Assembly (NCBI GenBank): GCA_937980205.1
Contig: CALJKW010000033.1
Coordinates: 20,424 to 84,423, forward strand
Source: an uncultured Myxococcales bacterium
GTDB taxonomy: Bacteria > Myxococcota > Myxococcia > Myxococcales > Myxococcaceae
DNA length: 64,000 nt
Reading direction: 5' to 3'
This document shows positions 23,419-31,705 of the stretch, one piece after another (within the stretch, counting starts at the first letter, position 1; the number at the start of each line of letters is the position of its first letter). Position numbers and translations under genes: made by a program. A model generated the notes under the pieces. That model had not been told where the DNA came from. It saw only the letters and a program-made list of their open reading frames with translations, and searched no databases.

Positions 23419-24285
23419 ATGCGGACGACGACTTTGAGCCTGCTCGCGGCCCTCTTCGCTTCAGCTTCGTTCACTGCAGGGTGCGTCACCCAGGGCACCT
23501 ACGACCTGCTCAAGGCCGACCGGGACAACCTCGAAGAAGAGCTCGCCAAGAAGAACAAGTCCCTCGAAGAGGCGAACAAGAAGATCACGTCGGCCGACGA
23601 GCACCGCGCGAAGCTCGAGGGGCAGCTGGCGGATCTCACCGCGCAGAAGGCCGATCTCGACGCCCGCCTCAACAAGGCGCTGAGCGACAGCTCGAAGAAC
23701 CTCAAAGACGCCGCGAAGCTGAAGGCCGACGTCGAGCAGATGACGGCCGCGCTTGCCGACCTCGAGAAGCGCCGCGCGCAGGCCGAGGCGCGCGTGAACG
23801 AGTTCAAGAGCCTGCTCGCGCGCTTCAAGACGCTCATCGACGCCGGCAAGCTCAAGGTCCGCATCGTCGAGGGCCGCATGGTCGTCGTGCTCGCGACCGA
23901 CATCCTCTTCGCGCCGGGCTCGGCCTCGCTCTCGAAGGACGGCAAGGCCGCCATCGCCGAGGTCGCGCAGGTGCTCGCGTCGATCCCCAACCGCAACTTC
24001 CAGGTCGAGGGCCACACCGACAACGTGCCCATCTCGAACGCGCAGTTCCCCAGCAACTGGGAGCTCGCCGCCTTCCGCGGCACCAACGTCGTCAAGGCGA
24101 TGATCGACGCCGGCATGCCGAAAGAGCGCATCAGCGCCGCGAGCTACGCGGACACCAAGCCGGTCGGCGTGAACGACATGCCCGAGGGCCGCGCGCTCAA
24201 CCGCCGCATCGAGATCACGATCGTGCCCGACCTCTCCACGCTCCCCGGCTTCGAGGAGCTGCAGAAGGTCGAGAAGGGCAGCTGA
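23419..24285 (+). CDS. OmpA-family peptidoglycan-binding lipoprotein
   Basis: A 288-residue lipoprotein. The signal peptide ends in the lipobox FTAGC near Cys22. A long coiled coil (about residues 30-130, heptads rich in Leu, Lys, Glu and Ala) is followed by a C-terminal OmpA/MotB domain, with ILFAPGSASLSKDGKAAIAE, VEGHTDNVPI and LNRRIEITIVP. The conserved Asp and Arg of the diaminopimelate-binding site are present. It probably tethers the outer membrane to peptidoglycan. An ATG at 23407 would add four residues (MSAH) and cannot be excluded. Confidence 0.9.
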   Translation: MRTTTLSLLAALFASASFTAGCVTQGTYDLLKADRDNLEEELAKKNKSLEEANKKITSADEHRAKLEGQLADLTAQKADLDARLNKALSDSSKNLKDAAKLKADVEQMTAALADLEKRRAQAEARVNEFKSLLARFKTLIDAGKLKVRIVEGRMVVVLATDILFAPGSASLSKDGKAAIAEVAQVLASIPNRNFQVEGHTDNVPISNAQFPSNWELAAFRGTNVVKAMIDAGMPKERISAASYADTKPVGVNDMPEGRALNRRIEITIVPDLSTLPGFEELQKVEKGS

Positions 24286-24292
24286 CACCGGC

Positions 24293-24389
24293 CTCACTTG
24301 ATTGGATGCGGCGTGGCGCGCGCCGCCACCGTTCGGCTCTGCGGTCGACTCTCACGCAGCGCGCCGCGCGTGCATCCAGATCGAGTGAG
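24293..24389. terminator. Long imperfect inverted repeat between convergent genes
   Basis: The left arm at 24293-24321 (ctcacttgattggatgc...) pairs with the right arm at 24359-24389 (...gcatccagatcgagtgag). The arms are about 30 bp and imperfect, with a 37-base loop. It sits exactly between the stops of the OmpA lipoprotein and hsp33, which face each other, so a bidirectional terminator is likely. There is no strong T-tract. Confidence 0.5.
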
Positions 24390-24396
24390 CGCGGGA

Positions 24397-25212
24397 CTAG
24401 GCCTTCGGCAAGAGCCCGCGCAGCTCGTCGGCAGACACCTCGTACGCGCGCCCGCAGAACTGGCACTTCGCCGAGGCCTTGCCGTCTCTCTCGATCATGT
24501 CGGTGAGCTCTTCGGCGCCGACCGTCGCGAGCGCGCGCATGACGCGATCCTTGGAGCAGGTGCACTTCCACGCGAGCGGGTACGTCGCGAGCACCTCGAA
24601 CGGCTCGTCGCCGAAGAGCTCCTTCGCGGCGACCGCCGTCGAGCCGGCGGCCTTCCCCACCGCCGCGCGCAGCCGGTCACCGAGCCGCGTGGCGACGCGC
24701 TCGAGCTCGGCGGGGTCGGCGCCCGGCAGGCACTGCAGCAGCACGCCGCCCGTCGGGTGCAGCGCGACGCGCGTGGGCACCTGGTCCGACGTCGCGAAGT
24801 AGCGCTCGAGATCGGTCGAGAGCTCCATCGCCGACAGCTCGACCGACGAGCGGTAGTGCTCGCCCTGCCCCAGGTCGCGCAGCACCGACAGGAAGCCCGA
24901 GCGCCCGAGCACCGCAGCGGTGCCGTGCAGCTGCGTCTCTTTCACGTAGCCGCGCACCTGGCCGTCGGCCGAGGCGTCGACGAACAGCCCGCGCAGCGGC
25001 CCATCGCACTCGACCTGCAGGTTGATGCGCGTGCTGCCCTTCTGCAGCGCGGCGAGGAGCACCGCGGCGTTGAGCGCCTCTCCCAGGATGTCGGCCGACC
25101 CCGAAGCGAGGCCGTGCATCTGCGCGGCCTCGGAGCGCAGGCCGGCCGTGAGGCACGCCGCCCACTTGAGGTTCGGACCGGGAACGACTCCACGAACGAG
25201 ACTGTCGCTCAT
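24397..25212 (-). CDS. hslO: Redox-regulated chaperone Hsp33
   Basis: A 271-residue cytoplasmic chaperone. The four zinc-binding Cys lie in WKCTCSKDRV and AKCQFCGRAYEV (CxC and CxxC) near the C-terminus, the arrangement of the Hsp33 redox switch. The N-terminal core begins MSDSLVRGVVPG and includes GALNAAVLLAALQKGS-like and VECDGPLRGL segments. Under oxidative stress zinc release activates holdase function. The ATG at 25212 was chosen; the longer frame adds 18 residues unlike the family. The gene is 10 bases downstream of the Cys-rich lipoprotein gene. Confidence 0.95.
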   Translation of the reverse strand: MSDSLVRGVVPGPNLKWAACLTAGLRSEAAQMHGLASGSADILGEALNAAVLLAALQKGSTRINLQVECDGPLRGLFVDASADGQVRGYVKETQLHGTAAVLGRSGFLSVLRDLGQGEHYRSSVELSAMELSTDLERYFATSDQVPTRVALHPTGGVLLQCLPGADPAELERVATRLGDRLRAAVGKAAGSTAVAAKELFGDEPFEVLATYPLAWKCTCSKDRVMRALATVGAEELTDMIERDGKASAKCQFCGRAYEVSADELRGLLPKA

Positions 25213-25222
25213 GACGAGCGCG

Positions 25223-26419
25223 TCATTGCACGCAGTAGCCGGCGTCACAATATGCGCCGGGCGCACACGCGAAGAGGCCGCCCATCACGTTGCAGTTCGG
25301 CTGGCACACGCCCGTCGGCGAGGGCCGCGAGCCGCCGTCCGGCGTGCGCACCGAGTAGCCGTAGCAGACGTAGCCCGGGCGGCAGTCGCTCTGCCCCTGC
25401 TGAGGGCCCGAGCAGCTCTTCTCGCAGAGGTAGCTCGACGACCCCGCCGGCACGCAGACCGCGCCGCCGTCGCTGCTGCACACGCGCGGATCCATCGAGC
25501 AGTCGCCGGTGCAGTAGCCGCCGGTGAACCCCGACGGCCCGCCGTCGCGCAGGATCTCGGGAATGCAGAACCCCGCCCCGTTCGGCGTCGCCGCCGAGTT
25601 GCACATCATGCTCGTCATGCACGACTGCCCGGTCTTCTCGAGCGGAGGCCCGGCGTCGGGCAGGAACGGCTCCAGCAACCAGCACGCGCCGCCCGCGCCG
25701 ACCGTGAAGCCGACGCACAGGTAGCCCTCGCGGCACGTGGAGAACGTGTTCGGCTCCGAGCACTGCGGCATGCACAGCGCGTCAGACTCTTCGCCGTTCA
25801 CGCGAACGCAGATCGCGTCGTGCGCGCACGCCGTCGACGACATGCACGGCTTCGTGCAGTAGCCGCCCGGGTACGCGTACCGCTGCGTCGACGTCAGCTT
25901 GCGGCACTCGCCGCCATCGCCGAGCGACCCGCACTCGCCGTCGCTCATGCACGGGTTGCCCGTCACGCTCGGCGGCTCGGGCACGCACATGCCCATCGCG
26001 CACTTCTCGCCGGTCGAGCACGAGCGGCACGCCTCTCCGCCGGTGCCGCAGCTCATCCGCACCTGCGCGCTGAACGGAAGGCAGATGCCGTTGAAGCAGC
26101 AGCCGGGGCACGACGCGCCGCACGAGCCGCCGTCGGCGGGCCCCAGGCACTGGTGCGCCGTCGGGTCGCACTTCGAGCCCATCGAGGAGCAGTTCGAGCA
26201 CATCGCGCCGCCCCTGCCGCACTGCGTGTCGGTCTCGTTGTTCACGCACTCGCCGGCCGCGTTGCAGCAGCCCGCGCACGTGCTCGAACACGGCTCCGGA
26301 ATCGACTTACCGCACGAGGGCGGCAGCAGCACCGCCGAAGACACGAAGAGCAGTCCGAGCACCCACGACGCGGGGCCGGCCAACCGGCGCTCGCGGCGAT
26401 CGACTTCTGGGTGAATCAT
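25223..26419 (-). CDS. Cys-rich secreted protein
   Basis: A 398-residue exported protein. The N-terminal hydrophobic segment ends in LLPPSCGKS, a possible though non-standard lipobox. The mature part has about 40 Cys in EGF-like spacing (CSSTCAGCCNAAGEC, CGASCPGCCFNGIC, GGYCTKPCMSSTAC), ending GAYCDAGYCVQ. The FLPDAGPPLEKTGQSC linker is shared with the next gene upstream (26479-27639), so the two are paralogs. Myxobacterial genomes carry many such surface Cys-rich proteins of unknown role. The ATG at 26419 is the first in frame after the paralog. Confidence 0.75.
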   Translation of the reverse strand: MIHPEVDRRERRLAGPASWVLGLLFVSSAVLLPPSCGKSIPEPCSSTCAGCCNAAGECVNNETDTQCGRGGAMCSNCSSMGSKCDPTAHQCLGPADGGSCGASCPGCCFNGICLPFSAQVRMSCGTGGEACRSCSTGEKCAMGMCVPEPPSVTGNPCMSDGECGSLGDGGECRKLTSTQRYAYPGGYCTKPCMSSTACAHDAICVRVNGEESDALCMPQCSEPNTFSTCREGYLCVGFTVGAGGACWLLEPFLPDAGPPLEKTGQSCMTSMMCNSAATPNGAGFCIPEILRDGGPSGFTGGYCTGDCSMDPRVCSSDGGAVCVPAGSSSYLCEKSCSGPQQGQSDCRPGYVCYGYSVRTPDGGSRPSPTGVCQPNCNVMGGLFACAPGAYCDAGYCVQ

Positions 26420-26478
26420 CGGACTGCTCCAAGAAGGGGCACGTCATCGGCCGTGACGTGCCCTCAGTTACCCATATG

Positions 26479-27639
26479 CTAGCGGACGCAATAACCGCCG
26501 TCGCACGTGAAGCCAGCATCAGCGTTGCAGCCGCGGCCCGGCGCCGAGCAGCTCGGGTTGCAGAAGCCGTCGGTCGAGGGCGCCTGGCCGCCGTCCTCGA
26601 GGCCCACGAAGTAGCCCTGGCAGACGTATTCCGCCCGGCAGTTCGCCTGACCCATGTTCGGAGCGTTGCAGACCTTCGCGCAGCGCGTGGTGCCGGTCGA
26701 CGGGAAGTTGCTGAGGCAGATGCCGTCAGCGCCGCAGATGGCGTCATCGGCCCCGCAGTTCGCCGTGCAGTAGCCGCCGGTGAAGCCCGTCGGCTCGGTG
26801 CTGGTGCCGCCGTCCGTCAGGCGGAAGAAGCCGAGCAGGCAGACCGCGTAGGTCGGGTCGGGCGGGTTCGAGCACTCGGTCACGCCGGTGCAGGGGTTGC
26901 CGATCTTGTCCGACGGCGGGCCGGCGTCCGGCGTGGGGATGGGGTCGAGCCAGCAGCCGCTCACCGGCGCGCCGGTGCTCGTCTGACCCAGGGTGTAGCA
27001 GGCGTAGTCGGGCCGGCAGGGCCCACCCAGCGCCGCGGTGTTCCCACACCGATCCCAGCAGAACTGATCCTGCTCGCCGTAGGCGGGCGAAAGCCCGATG
27101 CACCAACCGGCGTTCGGCTCCGTGCCGCCGTCGATGAGGTTGTTCACGCACTCCGTGTCCATGGTGCAGATCTTGGTGCAGTAGCCGCCCTGGTAGACGC
27201 CGTCGCCGCGCGTCGTGGTCAGCTTGCACTTGTGGCCGGCGCCGAGGGCTGCGCAGTCAGCGTCGTTGGCGCACGAGTCGCCGATCTTCGGCAGCTGGCC
27301 CGTCATCGTGCAGGTGCCCATCACGCAGGCCTGGCCCGTGCCGCACGAAGCGCACGCCATGCCGGCGCTGCCGCAGTTGGTGCGGTTCTGGTTGTTCGGC
27401 GGGATGCACTGGTTGCCGGAACAGCACCCGTTCGGGCAGTTCTGGGGAGTACAGCTCGAAGTCGTGCCGCCGCCGCTGCCGCCGGTGCCGCCGCCGGTGC
27501 CGGTGCCGCCGCCCGTGTTGCCGGTGCCGCCGGTACCGCTACCGCCGCCCGTTCCACCATTGCCGCCGCTGCTGCACGCCGGAACCACTGCAGCGAGGAA
27601 GCCGACCGCCACCCCGACTGCCAATGCTTTGAAATTCAT
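26479..27639 (-). CDS. Cys-rich lipoprotein, paralog of neighbour
   Basis: A 386-residue lipoprotein with signal MNFKALAVGVAVGFLAAVV and lipobox VVPAC. A Gly/Thr-rich low-complexity linker (about residues 23-60) and then Cys-rich motifs follow (CTPQNCPNGCCSGNQC, GGYCTKICTMDTEC, GFTCDGGYCVR). It shares PTPDAGPPSDKIGNPC and GFTGGYCTANC with the gene at 25223-26419. A strong AGGAGAGG lies eight bases before the ATG. It is probably anchored in a membrane with the linker as a flexible stalk. Function unknown. Its start lies 59 bases downstream of no other gene; the upstream 180 bases hold the ssb terminator. Confidence 0.8.
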   Translation of the reverse strand: MNFKALAVGVAVGFLAAVVPACSSGGNGGTGGGSGTGGTGNTGGGTGTGGGTGGSGGGTTSSCTPQNCPNGCCSGNQCIPPNNQNRTNCGSAGMACASCGTGQACVMGTCTMTGQLPKIGDSCANDADCAALGAGHKCKLTTTRGDGVYQGGYCTKICTMDTECVNNLIDGGTEPNAGWCIGLSPAYGEQDQFCWDRCGNTAALGGPCRPDYACYTLGQTSTGAPVSGCWLDPIPTPDAGPPSDKIGNPCTGVTECSNPPDPTYAVCLLGFFRLTDGGTSTEPTGFTGGYCTANCGADDAICGADGICLSNFPSTGTTRCAKVCNAPNMGQANCRAEYVCQGYFVGLEDGGQAPSTDGFCNPSCSAPGRGCNADAGFTCDGGYCVR

Positions 27640-27749
27640 TGTGGGAACCTCTCCTCTTTGACCACCCGAACCTACAAAGGGTGCGCAAACTCTCTGAAGC
27701 AGTGGTGGAAGTCAACTGCGGGGCTTGTCGAGCGACGCATCTGCAGCCG

Positions 27750-27795
27750 GCGGAAAAGAAAACGGCCGGTCGCCTCCAAGGAGAAGCGACCGGCC
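27750..27795 (-). terminator. Rho-independent terminator of ssb
   Basis: A perfect 10-bp stem (GGCCGGTCGC at 27764-27773, GCGACCGGCC at 27786-27795) with a 12-base loop that itself pairs (ctcc/ggag). Read on the minus strand it is followed by the T-rich GTTTTCTTTTCC. It lies 28 bases beyond the ssb stop. Confidence 0.9.
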
Positions 27796-27822
27796 TCGCT
27801 TTCAAAAGAACCCTACAACCGA

Positions 27823-28293
<471 letters not shown>

Positions 28294-28466
28294 GACGTTC
28301 TGCCTTTCGTAGTTCCGATCCACCACGGAGTCGGATGAGACAGGCCTATAGCAGGAGGGTCTGACACCGGATCAACCGATCACCGGATCGGCGTGCCCTC
28401 ACGGTGCGCTTTCCTGGCCGGACCGCAGACCGGCCTGCGTCGTACGCGGCGCTGAATCGACGTGAC

Positions 28467-28943
28467 GTGACAGCGACGAGCCTCGAAGAGGTCTACCGGC
28501 GGTTCTTTCCCGTCATCCGGGAGCGGTGCCGCCGCGCCCTCACGAGTCCCGAGGAGGCAGAGGACGTGGCACAGGAGACCTTTATCCGCTTCTGGCGCAG
28601 CGCACAGGCCGGTCGTCCCGCGCGCGAGGCGGCCGCGTGGATTCACCGGACTGCGGTGCACCTGGCCATCGACCGCCTGCGGCGCCGCGCCGTGCGGGCT
28701 GCGCAGCCCGCGAGGGTGGCGACGTTTTCCGCAGACGAGGCGCTCTCGAATCGCGAGTTGCTCGAAGAGCTCGCGCGGCGCGTTCCCCCCGATGCCCTCG
28801 AGGCCGGCGTGCTCCACCGCGTCGACGGGCTGACGCAGCCAGAAGCGGCGCACGCGATGGGCATCTCCGAGCGCACACTGCGCCGCCTGCTGGTCACGCT
28901 CGACGAGCGCATCGCGCGCTTTCGCGAAGAGGTGATGACGTGA
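28467..28943 (+). CDS. ECF-type RNA polymerase sigma factor
   Basis: A 158-residue sigma factor. Region 2 is seen in SLEEVYRRFFPVIRERC, EEAEDVAQETFIRFWRS and AAWIHRTAVHLAIDRLRRR. Region 4 is an HTH in LTQPEAAHAMGISERTLRRL. The start is uncertain: GTG at 28467 gives a compact protein, GTG at 28404 adds 21 residues. The stop overlaps the anti-sigma start by four bases (GTGA), the usual coupling of ECF/anti-sigma pairs. It presumably drives its own operon. The 173-base gap before it holds repeated ccggatc elements (28370-28392) near where its promoter should be. Confidence 0.88.
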   Translation: MTATSLEEVYRRFFPVIRERCRRALTSPEEAEDVAQETFIRFWRSAQAGRPAREAAAWIHRTAVHLAIDRLRRRAVRAAQPARVATFSADEALSNRELLEELARRVPPDALEAGVLHRVDGLTQPEAAHAMGISERTLRRLLVTLDERIARFREEVMT

Positions 28944-29554
28944 GCCACCCGTCGTTCATCGATCTCGACGCGCTTCACCTCGGCGACGTGCAGCCGCAGG
29001 TGGCGGGCCACGTCGCCGACTGCAGCGAGTGCCGCGCGTACGTCGGCAGGCTCTCCGCACCGGTCGAGGTGCCTGCGTGGCTCGCGCGCGTCCGGCGGCC
29101 CCGGTGGCACCTGCCGCTGGCAGCGGTCGCCGGTCTCGCAGTCGCCGCGTCGCTCGCGGTGGTGGTCGCGCTGCCCTCGGGCGTCCGCGCGAAGAGCCCG
29201 CCGGCCGTCCTCGTCCACGCGCGCATCGACGACCGCTGGACCGTTTGGGACGGGACAACCCCCTTCCACCGGGACGACGCGGTGCGCTTCGAGGTCTTCG
29301 CGGGCCCTCACCGGCACGTCTCCATCGTCGACGACGGCCCGCGCCGGGTGTTCGATCACCGACTCGTCGCCGGAACCCGCGAAGAGCTGCCGCTCGTCGT
29401 CGGCTTCTCCCCGAACCGAACCGCCGAGCCGGTCTGGCTGGTGTTGAGCGAAGCTCCGCTCGACGACGCGACCCTGTTCGACGCCGTCGCTCGCAATCGC
29501 CGTGACGAGATGATCTGGACCGTGGCAATCACGCTGCCGAAGGAGGGCCCATGA
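28940..29554 (+). CDS. Zinc-finger anti-sigma factor, single membrane span
   Basis: A 204-residue protein starting with GTG overlapping the sigma gene stop. It carries the anti-sigma zinc motif His-x3-Cys-x2-Cys at H24, C28 and C31 (GHVADCSECRAYVG). One membrane segment lies near residues 53-75 (LPLAAVAGLAVAASLAVVVA). The C-terminal domain of about 125 residues is extracytoplasmic, with beta-rich VHARIDDRWTVWDG and LVVGFSPNRTAEPVWLVL, like DUF4384-type sensor domains. It would hold the ECF factor inactive until an envelope signal. Its stop overlaps the ATG of the caspase leader (ATGA at 29551-29554). Confidence 0.85.
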   Translation: MSHPSFIDLDALHLGDVQPQVAGHVADCSECRAYVGRLSAPVEVPAWLARVRRPRWHLPLAAVAGLAVAASLAVVVALPSGVRAKSPPAVLVHARIDDRWTVWDGTTPFHRDDAVRFEVFAGPHRHVSIVDDGPRRVFDHRLVAGTREELPLVVGFSPNRTAEPVWLVLSEAPLDDATLFDAVARNRRDEMIWTVAITLPKEGP

Positions 29555-29612
29555 CACCGCTGCTCATCTGTCTGCTCGCCGCCCCGCCGCGGAGCCTCCG
29601 AGGAAGGTCGCG
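29551..29612 (+). other. Displaced signal-peptide start of the caspase gene
   Basis: ATG at 29551 overlaps the anti-sigma stop as ATGA and has GGAGG four bases upstream, an ideal start. It reads MTPLLICLLAAPP, a signal peptide, and then enters a wrong frame. The protease body continues one frame away as AEPPRKVAVLVGANEA, in register with the peptide if one base is restored within about 29582-29592 (a GC-rich run). So the original protein was probably secreted and began here. Confidence 0.75.
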
Positions 29613-31109
29613 GTGCTCGTCGGCGCCAACGAAGCGATCGACGGCCGCAGCGAGCTTCGCTTCGCGCACCGCGACGCTGCCCGTCTCGCAGCGGCCCTGG
29701 TGTCCGTCTCGGGCTTTGCTCCCGGCGACGTCCACGTGCTCAATGATCCACAGCCGGAGGACGTGCTCCGTGAGCTGGACGCGCGCCTGAGCGGCGGCAC
29801 CGGCGTCGTGCTCTTCTACTTCTCCGGCCACGCCGATCCGCAGGCCTTGTACACGGCGGGAAAGCCGCTCCTGCTGACCGAGGTGAAACGGCGCCTCGAG
29901 CGCGCCCCGGCCGCCCTGAAGCTCGGCATCCTGGACGCGTGTCACGGCGGAGGATGGACGCGCGCCAAGGGCCTCGTCACGCTCAGCGAACCGCCGCGAG
30001 TGAAGGTCGTCTCCAGCGAGGGCTCGGCGCTGCTCGCATCGAGCAGCGGCCTCGAGCGAGCGCACGAGTCCGATTCCGTGCAGGGGTCGTTCTTCACGCA
30101 CCACCTCGTGGCCGCGTTGCGCGGAGCGGCCGAGCAGACGGCGGCCGGCGAGATCACGCTGCAGGCGGCCTTCCGCTACGCCGAGCAGCACACCGTGCGC
30201 GACAGCGCGCTCTATGCCGGGGAGGCTCAGCATCCGAGCTTCGATCTCAACCTTCGCGGGCGAACCGATGTCGTCCTCGCGCAGGTCGGCGCCGGTGAGG
30301 CCCACCTCGAGCTCGCACAGACCGAAGGCCCGCTGCAGGTCGTCGACTTGAAGTCCGGAGCAACCTTGCTCGAGCTCCCGGCGGGCGAGCAGCGCGTGAA
30401 GCTCGCGGTCGAGCCAGGTCGCTACCTGGTGCGGAGAGAGAGGCCGACAGGCGTCTTCGCCCGCGACGTCGACGTCGAAGCGGGGCAGTCGATGGACGTC
30501 GGTGAGCAGAGCCTGACGCTCGTCGGGAAGCCGCTGGTCGCCGCGAAGCAGCCTGAAGAGGACCTGAGCGGGCTGGAGATCTCGGGTGGCTGGGCAATGC
30601 CCATCGCCGGGGGAGGCGGCTACTACGTCATCCAGTCCGGCGCGGCGCTGGCGGCGGGCTGGCGGTTCAACGAATGGGTTGGCGCGCGCGCGCGCGCTTC
30701 GTGGATGCTGCTCAATGGCCGCCGCCCGTACCTGAACGTGACGGGTACGACCATGGTGACCGAGGGGCTCTTTGGGATCGACGCGGTCATCGTGCCGTTG
30801 CGGCTCACGCTGGGCACTTGGGGACGGCTCGAGCTCCTCGCGAGCGTGGGAACGGGAGGCGCGGTGGTCTTCGCCTACCGCGCCATGCCGTCCTCGCCGT
30901 TCGGCACAGCATCGGAGGTGTTCCGCACGGGAGCCGCGCGGGTGTTGTACGTGCCCGTCTCGATCGCGCCTGCCGTCCGCCTCTTCTTCGGCCGCCGCGT
31001 CGCGGTGATGGTCGAGACCGCCACGCACTGGGTCCCGGGCGCGGAGCCGAACGGGGGGACGGACAGCTTCATCCAGATGATGATGGCAGGCGTCAGCGTC
31101 GCGCTCTGA
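29613..31109 (+). CDS. Caspase-like (C14) protease with barrel-like C-terminus
   Basis: A 498-residue open frame from GTG 29613. The caspase-fold domain (residues 1-210) has catalytic His73 in FYFSGHAD and Cys110 in GILDACHGGG. A middle domain (about 225-320) with LLELPAGEQRVKLAVEPGRY looks like a PEGA-type beta module. The C-terminal 160 residues read like outer-membrane strands (AGWRFNEWVGARARASW, VIVPLRLTLGTWGRLELLA) and end in a hydrophobic GVSVAL. The native start was probably the ATG at 29551 with a signal peptide, now a base out of frame. Targets are unknown. It is the third gene of an ECF/anti-sigma operon and so is probably induced by envelope stress. Confidence 0.82.
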   Translation: MLVGANEAIDGRSELRFAHRDAARLAAALVSVSGFAPGDVHVLNDPQPEDVLRELDARLSGGTGVVLFYFSGHADPQALYTAGKPLLLTEVKRRLERAPAALKLGILDACHGGGWTRAKGLVTLSEPPRVKVVSSEGSALLASSSGLERAHESDSVQGSFFTHHLVAALRGAAEQTAAGEITLQAAFRYAEQHTVRDSALYAGEAQHPSFDLNLRGRTDVVLAQVGAGEAHLELAQTEGPLQVVDLKSGATLLELPAGEQRVKLAVEPGRYLVRRERPTGVFARDVDVEAGQSMDVGEQSLTLVGKPLVAAKQPEEDLSGLEISGGWAMPIAGGGGYYVIQSGAALAAGWRFNEWVGARARASWMLLNGRRPYLNVTGTTMVTEGLFGIDAVIVPLRLTLGTWGRLELLASVGTGGAVVFAYRAMPSSPFGTASEVFRTGAARVLYVPVSIAPAVRLFFGRRVAVMVETATHWVPGAEPNGGTDSFIQMMMAGVSVAL

Positions 31110-31144
31110 AGCAGACGCCTCGCGAAGGCGTATGATCCCTCCCG

Positions 31145-31705
31145 ATGGGCAACGTCCGGGGGAGCGCCCTCATACCGCGCATCGCCTACCTGAAGGCGAA
31201 CCACGCCGAAGCCTGGCCGGCGATCCTCGCCGCGCTGCGGCCAGACACGCGCGAGACGCTCGAGCTCAACCCGCTCGCCACCGGCTGGTACCCGTTCGAG
31301 CAGTTCGTGGACCTCATCGAGACCGCCGACCGGCTCGCCGGCGCCGGAGACCTGAGCCTCGTCCGCAAGCTCGGGCACCACGCAGCGACTGCGAACCTCT
31401 CCACCTTCCTTCGCATCTTCATCCGCTTCGGCTCGCCCGAGTTCGTCTTCGGCAAGGCCGCGCGCCTGTGGTCGATGCACCACGACACCGGCCGCGCCGA
31501 GACCGAGGCCACCCCGCAGGGCAAAGGCTCCATCGCGTTTCAGGTCTTCGAGTTCGGCACGCCGCACCAGGCGCTGTGCGTGACGCTCGAGGGCTGGGTC
31601 TACGCGTGCCTCGAAGCCGGCGGCGCGAAGTCGATCGTCGTCCGCGAGGTGAAGTGCCGGCTCAAGGGCGATGATCGCTGCCGCTACGAAGGAACCTGGA
31701 GATGA
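31145..31705 (+). CDS. TIGR02265/V4R-like protein
   Basis: A 186-residue soluble protein starting MGNVRGSALIPRIAYLK. It resembles the Myxococcus-expanded TIGR02265 (DUF2378) family; the C-terminal half ending CRLKGDDRCRYEGTWR is like the V4R small-molecule-binding domain. Its stop overlaps the start of the acyl-CoA ligase by four bases, so it may regulate or assist that enzyme. The family has no established function. It begins 35 bases after the caspase gene and may belong to that transcript. Confidence 0.65.
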   Translation: MGNVRGSALIPRIAYLKANHAEAWPAILAALRPDTRETLELNPLATGWYPFEQFVDLIETADRLAGAGDLSLVRKLGHHAATANLSTFLRIFIRFGSPEFVFGKAARLWSMHHDTGRAETEATPQGKGSIAFQVFEFGTPHQALCVTLEGWVYACLEAGGAKSIVVREVKCRLKGDDRCRYEGTWR

